Source: Prionace glauca
Lineage: Eukaryota > Chordata > Chondrichthyes > Carcharhiniformes > Carcharhinidae
Assembly (NCBI GenBank): GCA_037974335.1
Contig: CM075724.1
Coordinates: 62,956,470-63,020,469, forward strand
DNA length: 64,000 nucleotides
Direction of reading: 5' to 3'
Positions 12,801 through 23,106 of the stretch are shown piece by piece. Numbering within the stretch: position 1 is the stretch's first letter; each line of letters starts with the position of its first letter. The position numbers and the translations under genes are program-made. Under the pieces are notes generated by a model. That model was not told the DNA's origin and ran no database searches. It saw only the letters and a list, made by a program, of their open reading frames with translations.

Positions 12801-15770
12801 CCTACCCCCAACTTCATGTCCCCTGACCTTCTGCAATAACCTCTTGAGGTACCTTGTCAAACGCCTTCTGAAAATCCAGAAAGACCACATCCACCGGCTC
12901 TCCTCTATCCACTGCCCTAGACACATCCTCATAGAACTCCAGTAAATTTGTCTGACACGACTTCCCTTTAATGAAACCGTGTTGTGTCCGCCCTATCAAG
13001 CAATTCCCCTCCAGATGCCTCGCTATTTCCTCCTTAATGACGGAAGAATGTGCAAACTCCACACAGACAATGACCCAAGCCGGAAATTGAAAGCGTCCCT
13101 GGTGCTGTGAGACAGCAGTGCCACTGTGCCGTGCCATATGTTTTAGAATAAAGAACATAGAACAGTACAGCACAGTACAGGCCCTTTGACCCTCGATGTT
13201 GTGCCGAGCTATGTCCGAACCCAAGATCAAACTATCCCACTCCCTATCATTCTGATGTGTTCCATGTTCCTATCCAATAACCGCTTGAAAGTTCCTAAAG
13301 TGTCTGACTCTACTATCACACCCCAACCACTCTCTGAGTAAAAAATTTACCTCGGACATCCCTCCTATATCTCCCACCATGAACCTTATAGTTACGCCCC
13401 CTTGTAACAGCAATATCCACCCGAAGGAATAGTCTCTGAATGTCCACTTTATCTATCCTCATCCTCTTATAAACATCTATTAAGTCACCTCTCATCCTCC
13501 TCCGCTCTAAGGAGAAAAGCCCCAGCTCCCTCAACCTTTTCTCATAAGGCCTACCCTTCAAACAGGCACCATCCTGGTAAATCTCCTCTGCATTCTCTCC
13601 AATGCTTCCACATCTTTCTTACAGTGAAGTAATCAGAACTGCACGCAATATTCCAAATGCGGTCTCACCAAGGTCCTGTATGGTTGCAACATAACCGCAC
13701 GACTCTTAAACTCAAACCCCCGTTAATAAACGCTAACACACTATAAGCCTTCTTCACAGCTCTATCCACTTGAATGGCAACCTTCAGAGATCTGTGGATA
13801 TGAACCCAAGATCTTTTTGTTCCTTCACCTTCCTCAGAACCCTGCCACTAACCCTGAAATCTGCATTCAAATTTGTCCTACCAAATTGAATCACCTCGCA
13901 CTTATCAGGGTTAAGCTCCATCTGCCACTTTTTGGCCAGCTCTGCATCCTATCAATGTCTCTTTGCAGCCTACAACGGCCCTCCACCGCATCCACTACTC
14001 CACCAATTTTGGTGTCATCAGCAAATTTACTAACCCACCTTCAGCCCCCTCTTCCAAGTCATTGATAAAAATCACAAATAGCAGAGGACCCAGCAGTGAT
14101 CCCTGTGGTACACTGCAAAAAACTTCAAAAATAACTTTTAGTAAAGGAATTGAATTTTAAACATAGAGGAATATAATGACTTGGTCGAGAAACAGGTAAA
14201 CAGAACCAGGGATCCACGGTTGTTTCATGAAGGGATTTAAATTATTCATATCATTTCTAGGTCCAAGGAGCTAAAAGCACCCTTGTAAAGAGGATAGGGG
14301 TGAGGTTTTTGGTGGAGCAAGCAAGTCTCAAAGAGTGCCAATAACTTGATTGGAGATATAAATTAATAATGTGAGTCCCAAAATCAAAGGGTTGTTCTGA
14401 AAGCAAAAGAAAATTAACTTAAGTTTCTATTTGGAGCCAGGTATGGAATGGAGATGGGCTGTGGGGGTTACAAAGGTTCCTTTGATTTATCTGTTTGTGT
14501 TTTCTTACAGAAAACATGCAGTTCAGCTTGCAAACAGGCAGGAAGAGAGAGAGACACACACACACACAATGAAGGGAGAATTTGTCCCTGAAAAGGTCTG
14601 AAATGGGAAGTTGATGTGGAAGTGTTAGAATGTGAAAGCTTATTTCTCACCAAATTCTTGCCAAATGAATTGAACTTACAAATGACATGGTTTTAATATA
14701 GTCATTTTGAATTCGGACAGTTCCTGTGTGCAACTTCAGCCAACATTGTTTGAGGGCATTTCCTCCACGATCCAGATACTTTTGACCATTACTAACCTAT
14801 TTCTGTTTTATCCAAACATTAAACTTCGGAAACATCTTCTTTCACCTGGTTTTACTTCATTCCCTGAATTCGCTGGTTCTTTAAATTTTTAGAAATACTG
14901 AAGCACGAAGAATTGTTTCTCATGCTCCTTTGGTGACAATTTTGGTTTTGGCCCTTTACTCCAGTAAACTACTGTTCAGTACACTGTGGGTGGAAACTTT
15001 ATAAGTAAGTGACTAACAGTGGAAGTATAGAGCATTTGTTACTTGGTGCCTGTATTGGTGATAGTGTGTCTGCCATGCCAGGAACAGACCCAACCTACCA
15101 AGGTGAATATCAGAAAACGTAACCTATGTGTCGTTATGATTAAGTTAGCCGATCACAGGCTGATCACCAGCGAGCTCCATTTTCATCGATGAGGACGGTG
15201 TTGGGTGCACAACTTGTAGTGTCCCAAGTTATTATTTTAGAGGTGCACTTCTGTGATTTTTCTACCGAGCTAAATATATTTGGATTTTTTTTGCATTGTT
15301 TATTGGCATTGCTCATAAACTACTGGAGAGGACAAAGCAAACACATTCTGACTGAAAATGGACATCACTGTTCTATTAGATTTGAAGAAAAGCCAATAGC
15401 CAAAAGAATGGCGCTGGCACCGAGCAGCAGGCTCTCTAGCAAAGTGGAATGTGCTATGCTCACACGTTCACTTGATTCTTAGTTTGGGGATTGCATTTTA
15501 CGGTTATTATCGTACCTTAATTCACGCTGGCAGTATAATATCTGGTCCCAAGCTTAGAGTAGCAATTTTATGGATCCTTTCATTTATAGAAGCCAGTGCT
15601 GTTTGCTTCTATTCGACAATGCGGATATAAACAATTATATGTGTATATTTTAATATTGCATTGCAGAGTACAGTTTCCGCAATGTGATGATTTCACGGCA
15701 TGTTCTCGGTTTTTTGATAATTCTTGGACTGCTGGGCATAATTGTGAACCACGTAACAGGTTTCAATTGA
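6807..15770 (+). CDS. Gene A: short-tailed V-C1 immunoglobulin-superfamily membrane receptor (spliced, 4 exons)
   Basis: Exons 6807-6861, 7050-7355, 10334-10630 and 15667-15770 join in frame (all phase 1) to 253 codons plus TGA. Residues 1-18 are a short leader. Residues 19-120 are a V-type Ig domain with Cys in MFC, VRWW, DSGVYYC and a J-like GSGTQLTVYG end. Residues 121-219 are a C1 domain (FECKTAAFYPED, SWQRDG, YTCLASH). Residues 220-253 hold a hydrophobic segment (LGFLIILGLLGIIV), then a few residues (NHVTGFN) before the stop. V plus C1 with a J-like strand is the organisation known from SIRPs, tapasin and antigen receptors; the ligand cannot be named. It is a clear paralogue of gene B at 41699-48725. 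Compared with B, the TM exon ends AAT-TGA-AG instead of AAT-GAA-G, so the stop may come from a small indel. AATAAA at 15860-15865 would suit a transcript ending here. A surface cell-recognition receptor, activating through a partner or decoy, is inference. Confidence 0.85.
7050..7355 (+). CDS. Gene A exon 2, V-type Ig domain
   Basis: Acceptor ttcctgacag before 7050, donor TACG|gtaagt after 7355; 306 nt, phase 1 at both ends. It carries the paired V cysteines, the tryptophan (VRWWRRG) and DSGVYYC. It closes with a J-like strand GSGTQLTVYG, so V and J are fused in the germline and need no rearrangement. N-glycosylation sequons NVT and NET are present. Confidence 0.9.
7530..7740 (+). repeat. Foldback repeat of the 'cgaaacgtt...tctgtttttgtt' type
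   Basis: Left part ..atgctggaagctgaagcaaaaacagaaaatgc and right part tttccaacaatttctgtttttgttat face each other around gatgaacggtcatcaagtctcgaaacgttagctttgttctcgctccacag. This is a widespread palindromic non-coding repeat of fish genomes. A worn second piece is at 7845-7935. It lies in the gene A V-C1 intron. Confidence 0.6.
7936..9510. other. Gene A intron 2, no feature seen
   Basis: Intronic sequence with frames up to 111 codons (8792-9127) but no domain or repeat I can name. Confidence 0.4.
9511..9610. repeat. Worn foldback repeat fragment
   Basis: Reads gcaaaatactgcggatgctgaaaatctgaaa ... aacattttttgtttttatcc, one end of the same foldback family as 7530-7740. Confidence 0.45.
9611..10333. 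other. Rest of gene A intron 2
   Basis: AT-rich; frames of 65-87 codons occur without recognisable content. The T-rich tract 10300-10325 serves the C1 exon acceptor. Confidence 0.4.
10334..10630 (+). CDS. Gene A exon 3, C1-type Ig domain
   Basis: Acceptor ttaaaag before 10334 (after a T-rich tract) and donor CAAG|gtaaga after 10630; 297 nt, phase 1 at both ends. C1 hallmarks are FECKTAAFYPED, the tryptophan in ISWQRDG, GLFEVSSYL and YTCLASH. It aligns with the gene B C1 exon nearly end to end (shared TAAFYPE, EVSS, CL-SH). The neighbouring ttcctccaac gives the V-P-P-T-P hinge typical of the start of such domains. Confidence 0.88.
10803..11585 (-). mobile_element. CR1 LINE copy 1 of nest in gene A intron 3
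   Basis: Plus strand starts with the inverted tail aacataagaacataagaaataggagcagg. The minus frame 11535-10897 encodes 212 residues of RT C-terminus (EVLLQLYRALVRPQLEYCVQ). 5' truncated where SINE sequence begins. Confidence 0.88.
11588..13135 (-). mobile_element. tRNA-type SINE split by CR1 copy 2
   Basis: 11588-11691 (ggataatttagcatagtcaatgcacctaacc ... ggaaaccggaatacccgg..gacacgg) and 13041-13135 (gaatgtgcaaactccacacagac ... gtgctgtgagacagcagtgcca) are neighbouring parts of one minus-strand SINE. The CR1 between them was inserted into it. Confidence 0.7.
11692..13040 (-). mobile_element. CR1 LINE copy 2, inserted in the SINE
   Basis: Minus frame 12932-11781 (383 codons) carries the RT region with GVPQGSVLGPQLF, FADDTKIGG and LEYCVQFWAP. 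The upstream part (FLDFQKAFDKVP) is in another frame because two bases are missing near 12855 relative to the 46143 copy. By eye nearly identical to 62884-63628. Confidence 0.88.
13140..14125 (-). mobile_element. CR1 LINE copy 3, different subfamily
   Basis: Tail on plus strand is aagaacatagaacagtacagcacagtacaggccctttgaccctcgatgttgtgccgag. The RT frame is broken; pieces such as KRLRELGLFSLERRRMRGDL and VRGKFFTQRVVGV can be read on the minus strand. Older than copies 1 and 2. Confidence 0.78.
14126..15666. other. End of gene A intron 3
   Basis: No supported feature apart from a short (ga)n(ca)n run at 14544-14568. Ends with the acceptor of the TM exon. Confidence 0.4.
15667..15770 (+). CDS. 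Gene A exon 4, transmembrane segment and stop
   Basis: Acceptor tattgcattgcag before 15667 fits phase 1 of exon 3. The frame gives EYSFRNVMISRH, then a strongly hydrophobic run, then NHVTGFN and TGA at 15768-15770. A good donor (AAG|gtaaga at 15772) lies right after the stop, at the place where gene B continues to its tail exons. This suggests a once longer tail. A weaker phase-1 donor (ACAG|gtttca at 15760) could bypass the stop. Confidence 0.72.
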
Positions 15771-15772
15771 AG

Positions 15773-17159
15773 GTAAGAGAACGCCATCTTAATTCTGTAA
15801 ATCACGTTGAAAGAATATACAGAGATAACATTGATGGGTTCGAAATGGCCAAGTCAAGTAATAAATTTCGAACGTCAATTTTGAGTTTTGGCTTAGGTTT
15901 AGCAGCTTTTATCAAAAAACGGTTTGGTTTCAACCTCTCACTTGAGAAAAATTAGCACAAAATATTTCAGAGCAGCACTACTGGAAGTTGGTCTTCGTTC
16001 AATCGTTTAAATAGGATACCCTCTGCTCTGTCTGGTCGCCGCAATGACCCGATGAGATATTTTTGTAACTGGGTATCGTAGTGCTCGCTGATCTCCTGAT
16101 CAGTATTTGGCCTTTAATCTTCTTCACTGAAACCGATGCCCTGAATAAAGATCTGGAGAAGGATGCAATGTTGATTTCCATCCAGCTCTCTCTGTGTCAT
16201 CTGTTCCAGAGAATATCCAAACATACATCTTCTAATGTGTTTGTCTCCGTGAGCTGCCCAAGCGTTGCATACGCCTTTATTAAGAGTCAATGGATAATTA
16301 TTTACGTATGCGAGCTATGGCTGGATACCAAAGCCTTTTGGTTAATATTAAGGCGTCGCATCAAGCCCATGATTGAGTACAATGCCTTATCTTGTCAGTT
16401 TGGACTTTCGTTGCCTCTCTTGTAGGGACCATGAATTGGAAACATTTGAAATTTGAATTTAGTTTTTGGAGCACGAAAAGGAAGAATTCTGGTTTTCCGG
16501 ATCCACTCTGCGCAGTGGATTTCCAAGTTTATGGAGTAAAAAATTAAAAAATAAATCGCTGCATACCAGTGAGTGCAGACAGTTTGAATATGTCAATTCA
16601 GATGGATTTCTGTATTTGTTATAGAGCTGTATTTGTGTTTAAATGTTATTCTATATCTAATGAGTGAAAATCTGTCTTGGATAATCAAGAATTCACATTT
16701 ATCTTTTCTATAAAAGAGATGTAACACGTAATTACACACAACACACACACACACAAACACACACACAAACACACACACACGCACAAACACACACACACAT
16801 ACACACAAGAATCAAACATTATTGACAAATGAAACTGAAAACATAAACGCAAGTTGAGGAAGCTGATGGTTTTGCAATATTGGAAATAATGACATATTTT
16901 TCTGAAGTAAGCTTGCCCAGGCCCTGATTGTATTTATGGTATGGATATTTTAATAATTATCATTGAATCACAACGAAAGGATATTTTTGGAGATAGTTCC
17001 TTTAAGTTTGATATTGATCCAGTTGAATGCAAATCTGTGAGTCTACAAATAGAAATGCCGTGCTGAATATACTTGCGGATCTTTGGATATTGACGTTGAC
17101 AGGATTAAATGGGAACTGTGTGTGGATATAAAATAGAAAAGACTAACGAAAATAAAGTA
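15773..17159. other. Downstream of gene A TM exon
   Basis: AATAAA at 15860-15865 may end the short gene A transcript. A 115-codon open frame at 16081-16425 has no recognisable domain. Confidence 0.35.
16729..16808 (+). repeat. (CA)n microsatellite
   Basis: About 80 bp of imperfect acacac with aaac interruptions. Confidence 0.95.
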
Positions 17160-17312
17160 CATTATTTCGAAAACGCTTTTCAATTTTGTTTTTAATAACC
17201 AAGTAAAGACCGGCTGATAATTTCCGCCTCTGTTCATAATTGCACAAGAGCAGAACTTTGCCCTTTGGGGAGGAAGAACACGTGTTCAGATACACGTGGG
17301 AGAAGAAATACA
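17160..17312 (+). repeat. Unnamed dispersed repeat, copy 1
   Basis: Starts about aattttgtttttaat (17182-17196) and continues through a gcacataattgcacaag-like stretch. The same order of words recurs at 24167-24320. I do not recognise the family. Confidence 0.45.
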
Positions 17313-17587
17313 CGAAATAAGAAAGAAGATGAAGAAGCCACAATCAAGACGGATGACGGGCGAGTGCACTATCTTTCTGTAAGATTCGAATATGAAAATA
17401 CAATTGTAGTTGGTCCTGTGCATAAAATCAGTTTAGTGCATTTCCTGTAATGCAGCAACAGCAATGGCCTTGTTTGGAGGCTCATGTTGTATTGTTCGGT
17501 GGGATGGGGGCGGAAATGGGGAAGGGCAGCGCTGGCACATATCTTAATGTATGAATCCAGTTAATGGAAAATACTGTTTTCAATAAA
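17254..17587 (+). other. Candidate alternative tail exon and poly(A) signal for gene A
   Basis: After cacaagagcag a phase-1 reading frame runs from 17254 to TAA at 17448-17450, with AATAAA at 17582-17587. It contains charged residues then DDGRVHYLSV and FEYENTIVV. VHYLSV fits the ITIM consensus and resembles GFVHYATL of gene B. Against it, the acceptor tract is weak, gene A's TM exon stops first, and the 5' part lies in sequence also present near 24167. It may be a lost or alternatively used tail exon, or chance. Confidence 0.3.
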
Positions 17588-18644
17588 TTTAATTTTAATA
17601 CAAATACTCATCAGAATACTTCCAGCAAGTAAAACTTCCATTTGTCTTTTTATCGAAGCCATTGGAAATGTTTGCGAGAAACCGTCCTGTTCATGTACTT
17701 TAAATCTGAGATATATTCCGGAACCATCAACAACAGTCCATGCTGGTTGTATTTCTGCCTCTGTCAACAGTAAGTAGGTGAAAACTGCCGATTTTCAGTG
17801 TTACAAATAAAGCACAGTTCGGGTCAATTTCAACATCTTAGACATGCAATGCCAACCCGCAAAAGCAATGCCCCGATATTTGTACTAATATATGTTTTGT
17901 ATATAATTAGTACAGAGCTGTATGTTGATAAAAGTACAATGTAATTTTCAGCCTTTCTTTGACTACCCGCACCTACATTTCAGGAAGTGTCAAATCCATG
18001 TCAAAACTATGCTTTATGGACATAAAACAACATAAAGACCTTTTGTGAAATAAATAGTAGTAAACAATTTCCATTTTCCACAACATTTATATGAATTTAA
18101 ATCCTCGCCTTAGATAAATTATAACAATTGACCAATATTGTTACATGTTCACACCTAACTAGATTAATACAATTCAAATACATTTCATGCTCATGATATT
18201 CAGCCAGTTTCCAAGCTTGTGCTTTCCAAGGTATTTATATGACAGGGAAATTCAATGCAGAGGACAGTAGAGCTTCACAACCATGAAGAACAACATCAGT
18301 TAATTATGTTGATGACATCTAAGGATACAATTCAAAGAGAAACAAAATTCAGGTTGCAAAGCAGTCAATGAAGTGCAGAACTAGGAAAGGCCTTTGGATA
18401 TTAAAACGCAAAGGCAAGGCAGCATAATGTAGATTAAACAAGCTGGATCCAAAACCAAAGCAGCATTTGTATCAGTTTGTATCACAGAGTTAGATACAGG
18501 CCGTTGTACTTTCGCAATATCCTCTATTTCTGTCACATAAACCTGCATCCTGGTGAAACGGGTTCGACGTTTTGCAAAGACAAGTTGTATTCAGCTTTAT
18601 TTCACAGATATGCAAAATCAACAGCGCCGCAAAGAATCACGCTG
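17588..18644. other. Unassigned stretch
   Basis: No gene or repeat named. A strong acceptor-like site at 17983 (tacatttcag) precedes EVSNPCQNYALW and a stop. It faintly recalls the gene B ITIM exon but is too weak to call. Confidence 0.3.
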
Positions 18645-18966
18645 ATAGAATCATAGAATTTCTCCAGTACTAAAGACCATTCGGCCCATTGAATCTGTAC
18701 AGTCTCAGCATTTTTCCAAGGTCACCCCCCCCCCCCCCCCCCCAACCCCTGCCCTTTCCCATTATTCCACGGAATTATCACGGCTAATCCGCCTAACGCA
18801 CCCATCTTGAGACAATAAGGGGCAATATATACGGGCCAATCCATGTAATCCATCTGTCACTGGATTGTGGGAGGAAAGTGGAGCACCTGAAGAAACCCAG
18901 AAAGACATGGGGGGAACGTACAAATTTCACATAGTCCGGAATTGAACCCGGGTGAGGCAGCAGAAA
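18645..18966 (-). mobile_element. tRNA-type SINE
   Basis: Plus strand: agaatttctccagtactaaagaccattcggcccattgaatctgt ... attgtgggaggaaagtggagcacctg ... aattgaacccgggtgaggcagcag, the inverted SINE with its B-box-like part at the right. A run of C (18726-18743) is inside. Confidence 0.7.
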
Positions 18967-18969
18967 CAT

Positions 18970-20225
18970 GACGTAGAAACATAGAAAATAAAAGCAGGAA
19001 TAGGCTTTTTAGCCCTTGCAGCCTTCTTCGCATTTCATTGTGATCATGGCTGATCATCAAACTCCATATCATGATTCCAACATTCCTCGATGTCCCTTGA
19101 TCATTTTAGCCCCAAGAGCTATATCTAATTTATTCTTGAAATTATACAAAGTTTAGGCCTTAACGACTTTCTGTGGCAGTGAATTCCGCACTTTCCCCAC
19201 TCTCTGGATGAAGAAATTTCTCCTCACCTCAGTTTTAAATGGTTTACCCCTTATTCTCAAACTATGACCCTTATTTCTGGCCTACCCCACGATCCGGAAC
19301 ATTCTTTTTGAATGTACACTGTCTAAACCATGATCCGGAAAAAAAATTCTGAATCTACCCTGTCTAACTCAGTTAGGGCCTTAAAATTTCTATAAGGTCC
19401 CCTCCCACTCTTCCAAACTCCAATGTACACACCCATAACCGACTTAGTCTCTCCTCACACTCTACACCTGCCATCCCAGGGACAGCCTGGTAAACCTTTG
19501 CTGTACTCTCTCTATAGCAAGGGCATCACTCCTCAGATAAGGACTCCGGAACGGCACATAATACTCCAGATGTGGCCTCACCATGCCCTATGCAATTGCA
19601 GTAATACATCTCTACTCATACACTCAAATCCTCTCGCCATGAGGACCAACATGCCATTTGACTTCTTTGCTGCCTTATGCCCCTCGACGAGGACACGAAG
19701 GGCTTATTAGTTTCACACATTAAAGTAGTGATCCGTCTGCCTATTATGGCTATCAAAGTGAATAAAGTCACATTGATCCACACTGCATCTAAAACGCATA
19801 TACCCATAGACTCAGCCTGTCCAAATCACGCTGAAGCATCTCTGCTTCACAGCTCAACCTCCTACCCAACTTTGCATCATCTACAAATTTGGAGATAATA
19901 CATTTAGTGTCCTCTTCCAAATCAATAATATACAACATGAACAGTTAATGTCCTAGCAGAGACCGTTGCGGTGTCCCACTAGTCACAGCTTGCCAATCAA
20001 AAAAAGATCCACTAACGCCAACATTGTGCTTCCTAGCTGCTAACGAACTTTTGATCTATCTCAGGAAATTATCTGCAATCCCGTGCGCTTTAAATTTACG
20101 TAGTAATCTGGTATTTGAGATATTCTAAATAAATCATATCCACTGGTTCTCTTCGGTGAACTCTACGAGCTACATTCTCGAAGAATGCCCATTTCCCCTT
20201 TGTAAATCCACACTAATTGAGCTGT
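18970..20225 (-). mobile_element. Old CR1 LINE
   Basis: Begins with inverted tail aaacatagaaaataaaagcaggaataggc. Antisense words of the CR1 RT follow in order: ctctggatgaagaaatttctcctcacctcag, ccctatgcaattgcagtaatacatc, caaatttggagataatacatttagtg. Frames are broken throughout. Confidence 0.75.
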
Positions 20226-20642
20226 GCTAACTGAGAGACAAATGAAGGACTGAAATATGGATTCCATTGAAGGATGGATGGGAGATTATAGGGGGAAACA
20301 AGTTCATGGACTTTGGACAGGCAAAGATGTTGGAAATGGGGCAGTGGTTTGCATGAATGAAGGACGGAAGGATTGACCTTTTGAGAAGACGGATTATGTC
20401 AGCAGATTTGCAGAAGTGTGCAATCTATAGGGAACGAGCAACTGTGTCAGCTGCCACAGATGGCAGGAATGAGAGTTTGCGTTATCATCAGTTCAGTGGG
20501 AATAGAGTAAAGAATGTAGGTGTCGGCTTCATGATGAGTTCGAAGATGACAAGTGAAGAAGCTGGAAGGAAAGTGGAGAATAATGTGATTTTAGGGCTGG
20601 GGTGAAAAGTATGGTGGGGTGCGCATTCCTTAGAGGATATCC
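20226..20642. other. Unassigned, possibly part of an older repeat
   Basis: G/A-rich sequence resumes in similar style after the SINE (20971-21110), so the SINE probably landed in an older element. Not identified. Confidence 0.3.
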
Positions 20643-20970
20643 TGGGCGGCACGGTAGCACAGTGGTTAGCGCTGCTGCATACGTAGCTCCAGGGTCTTGG
20701 GTTCGATTCCCGGTGTGGGTCACTGTCTGTGTGGGGTTTGTACTCATGTTTCCTCCTACAGTCCAAAAATATATTCTGGTTTCCTTCCATAGTCCAGAGA
20801 TGTGTGGGTTAGTTTGATTGGCTATGCTAAGAAATTGCCCCTTAGTGTTCAGGGATGTGTAGGTTTGAGGGATTAGTGGGTATGATACGGGGGTAGGGAT
20901 TGGGTGGGATTGTATTCAGTGCAGACTCGAAGGGCCTCTTTCTGCACTGTAGATTCTATGATTTTGTGAC
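20643..20970 (+). mobile_element. tRNA-type SINE, full-looking copy
   Basis: Starts gggcggcacggtagcacagtggttagcgctgctg with A-box-like and gggttcgattccc B-box parts, goes through the ggtttcctcctacagtcc block and ends ggcctctttctgcactgtagattctatgat. Reference copy for the others in this window. Confidence 0.82.
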
Positions 20971-21458
20971 ATTTGTAGAAATGAGGAAGTAGATGTGACG
21001 AAGGCAGCTGAGCAGACGTTATCAAGTTTAGTAACTGAAAAGTCCATGCAACCCTGGGACATGTTGCAGGAGATGGCGCGTGAGAGGAGATAAAGGTTTA
21101 TGGCGATGGGTTGTAATAGATAAAAGATGCCAGCGGTCAGTCAACATTGCTTTCTGTGTGATTCGCGAAAATTGAATAATTTTGACAGACTGTAGCAGGA
21201 CTCAACGGCTCTTTATATGGCCCATAGTAATCAGCCGATCAATAAACAAATCTGTTTAATTATATTGCTATAAATTAATATGATAATTATTGTCCAGTCG
21301 CAATTAGGGGATTTCAATATCCCACGTCCTTTCAAGTTAAGAAGTTTGATATGGATAGAGCTGCGCATGAGCCTGACCGTCTAATTATATTGACACAGTC
21401 CGGAGTTTGACTTTGTGTCTGAACGAGGGCTATGTTTGCCACTTCAAAAAACATGTGG
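20971..21458. other. Unassigned
   Basis: No gene or repeat I can name. Confidence 0.35.
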
Positions 21459-21944
21459 GCCCGATTTTACCAATGGGACTCTAAGGTCCGGATCGGGGCG
21501 TAATAAAGACCCGAGCCCGGAATCCTCTTAGCAGCGCGTCCATCGTTTTTTTTGCCGGCTTCAGTCCTATTCGCGCTGTGGGCGGGGCTTAGCACTGCTG
21601 GAACGACGGGACCTCTGAACTGTGCACGCGCAGTCAGAAAAAAATTGAAAAGAGGCGCCCGGGTCGGAAAAGGAAAAAAAAGCAGAAAGCATAGTGGCTG
21701 TCTGACACAGAACATCCTCTGGGCGGGGTGGGGTGGGGGGTGGGGGGTGGTAAGAGGGGATGATGGGGAGGAGGAGGTGGGTCAGTGATACGGATCATTG
21801 ATGTGCCTTGCACTGGAAGTCGCTCCTGTGCTAATTTTATTCTGTTAATCCCAAGAAGGTGGAATCTTGTAACCCTGTGATGACTTCCACGATTAGGTAA
21901 AAGAGAGCATGCGACTTTTAGAGAGGTTCTGCTGTAAGGAGGGC

Positions 21945-23106
21945 AGAAAATGCAGATGTATGGGATTGAGGGTAGTCTAGGAAATTGGATCAGGAATTGG
22001 CTAGCAGATAGGAGACAGAGGGTGGTGGTTGATGGTAAATATTCGTCATGGAGGTCGGTTACGAGTTGTGTGCCTCAGGGATCTGTTTTGCGGCCACTGC
22101 TGTTTGTAATTTTTATTAATGATCTGGATGAGGGTATAGTTGGGTGGATTAGTAAATTTGCTGATGACACCAAAGTCGGAGGTGTAGTAGATTGTGAGGA
22201 AGGGTGTCATAGTTTGCAGGGAGACTTAGACAGGTTGCAGAGCTGGGCCGAGAGGTGGCGGGTGGAGTTTAATGCGGAGAAGTGTGAGGTAATTCACTTT
22301 GGTAGGAATAACAGATGTGTTGAGTATAAGGCTAATGGGAGGACTTTGAATAGTATGGATGAACAGAGGGATCTAGGTGTATGTGTACATAGATCCCTGA
22401 AAGTTGGGAATCAAGTAGATAAGGTTGTTAAGAAGGCATACGGTGTCTTGGCGTTTATTGGTAGGGGGATTGAATTTAGGAGTCGCAGCGTCATGTTGCA
22501 ACTCTACACAACTCTGGTGCGGCCGCACTTGGAGTACTGTGTGCAGTTCTGGTCCCCACATTACAGGAAGGATGTGGAGGCTTTGGAAAGGGTGCAGAGG
22601 AGGTTTACCAGGATGTTGCCTGGTATGGAGGGGAAGTCCTCTGAGGAGAGACTGAGGGAATTGGGGTTGTTTTCGCTAGAAAGAAGGCGGCTAAGAGGGG
22701 ATCTTATTGAAACATATAAGATGATTAGTGGTTTAGATAGGATGGACAGTGATAGCCTTTTTCCTTGGATGGAGAAAGCTAGCACGAGGGGGCATGGCTT
22801 TAAATTAAGTGGGGGGTAGTTATAGGACGGATGTCAGGGGTAGGTTCTTTACCCAGAGGGTGGTGAGGGATTGGAATGCCCTGCCTGCTGCAGTTGTAAA
22901 TGCGCCTAGTTTGGGGGCATTGAAGAGATCCGTGGATAGGTTTAGCAGTTGTAAATGCGCCTAGTTTGGGGGCATTTAAGAGATCCGTGGATAGGTTTAT
23001 GGACGAAAAGGGATTGGTTTAGATTAGTGGGTCATTGTTTTTTAACTGGTCGGCGCAACATCGTGGGCCGAAGGGCCTGTTCTGCGTTGTTATGTTCTAT
23101 GTTCTA
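21945..23106 (+). mobile_element. CR1 LINE, third subfamily
   Basis: Frame 21950-22819 (289 codons) holds GSVLRPLLFVIFINDLDEG, SKFADDTKVGG, ERWRVEFNAEKCEVIHFG and PHLEYCVQFWSPHYRKDVE. The tail ggtcggcgcaacatcgtgggccgaagggcctgttctgcgttgttatgttctatgttct ends it. The 3' part has a 55-bp tandem duplication. Confidence 0.88.
22890..22999 (+). repeat. 55-bp tandem duplication inside the CR1
   Basis: Unit 22890-22944 is repeated at 22945-22999 with one difference (gcattgaag/gcatttaag). Confidence 0.93.

Noticed and set aside
17561-17767. 68-codon minus-strand frame
   Set aside because: No domain, and it overlaps the possible poly(A) region of gene A; no splice or start context.
20688-20712. tRNA-like B box (gggttcgattccc), also at 38236 and 54719
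   Set aside because: Part of SINEs; no complete cloverleaf with anticodon arm.
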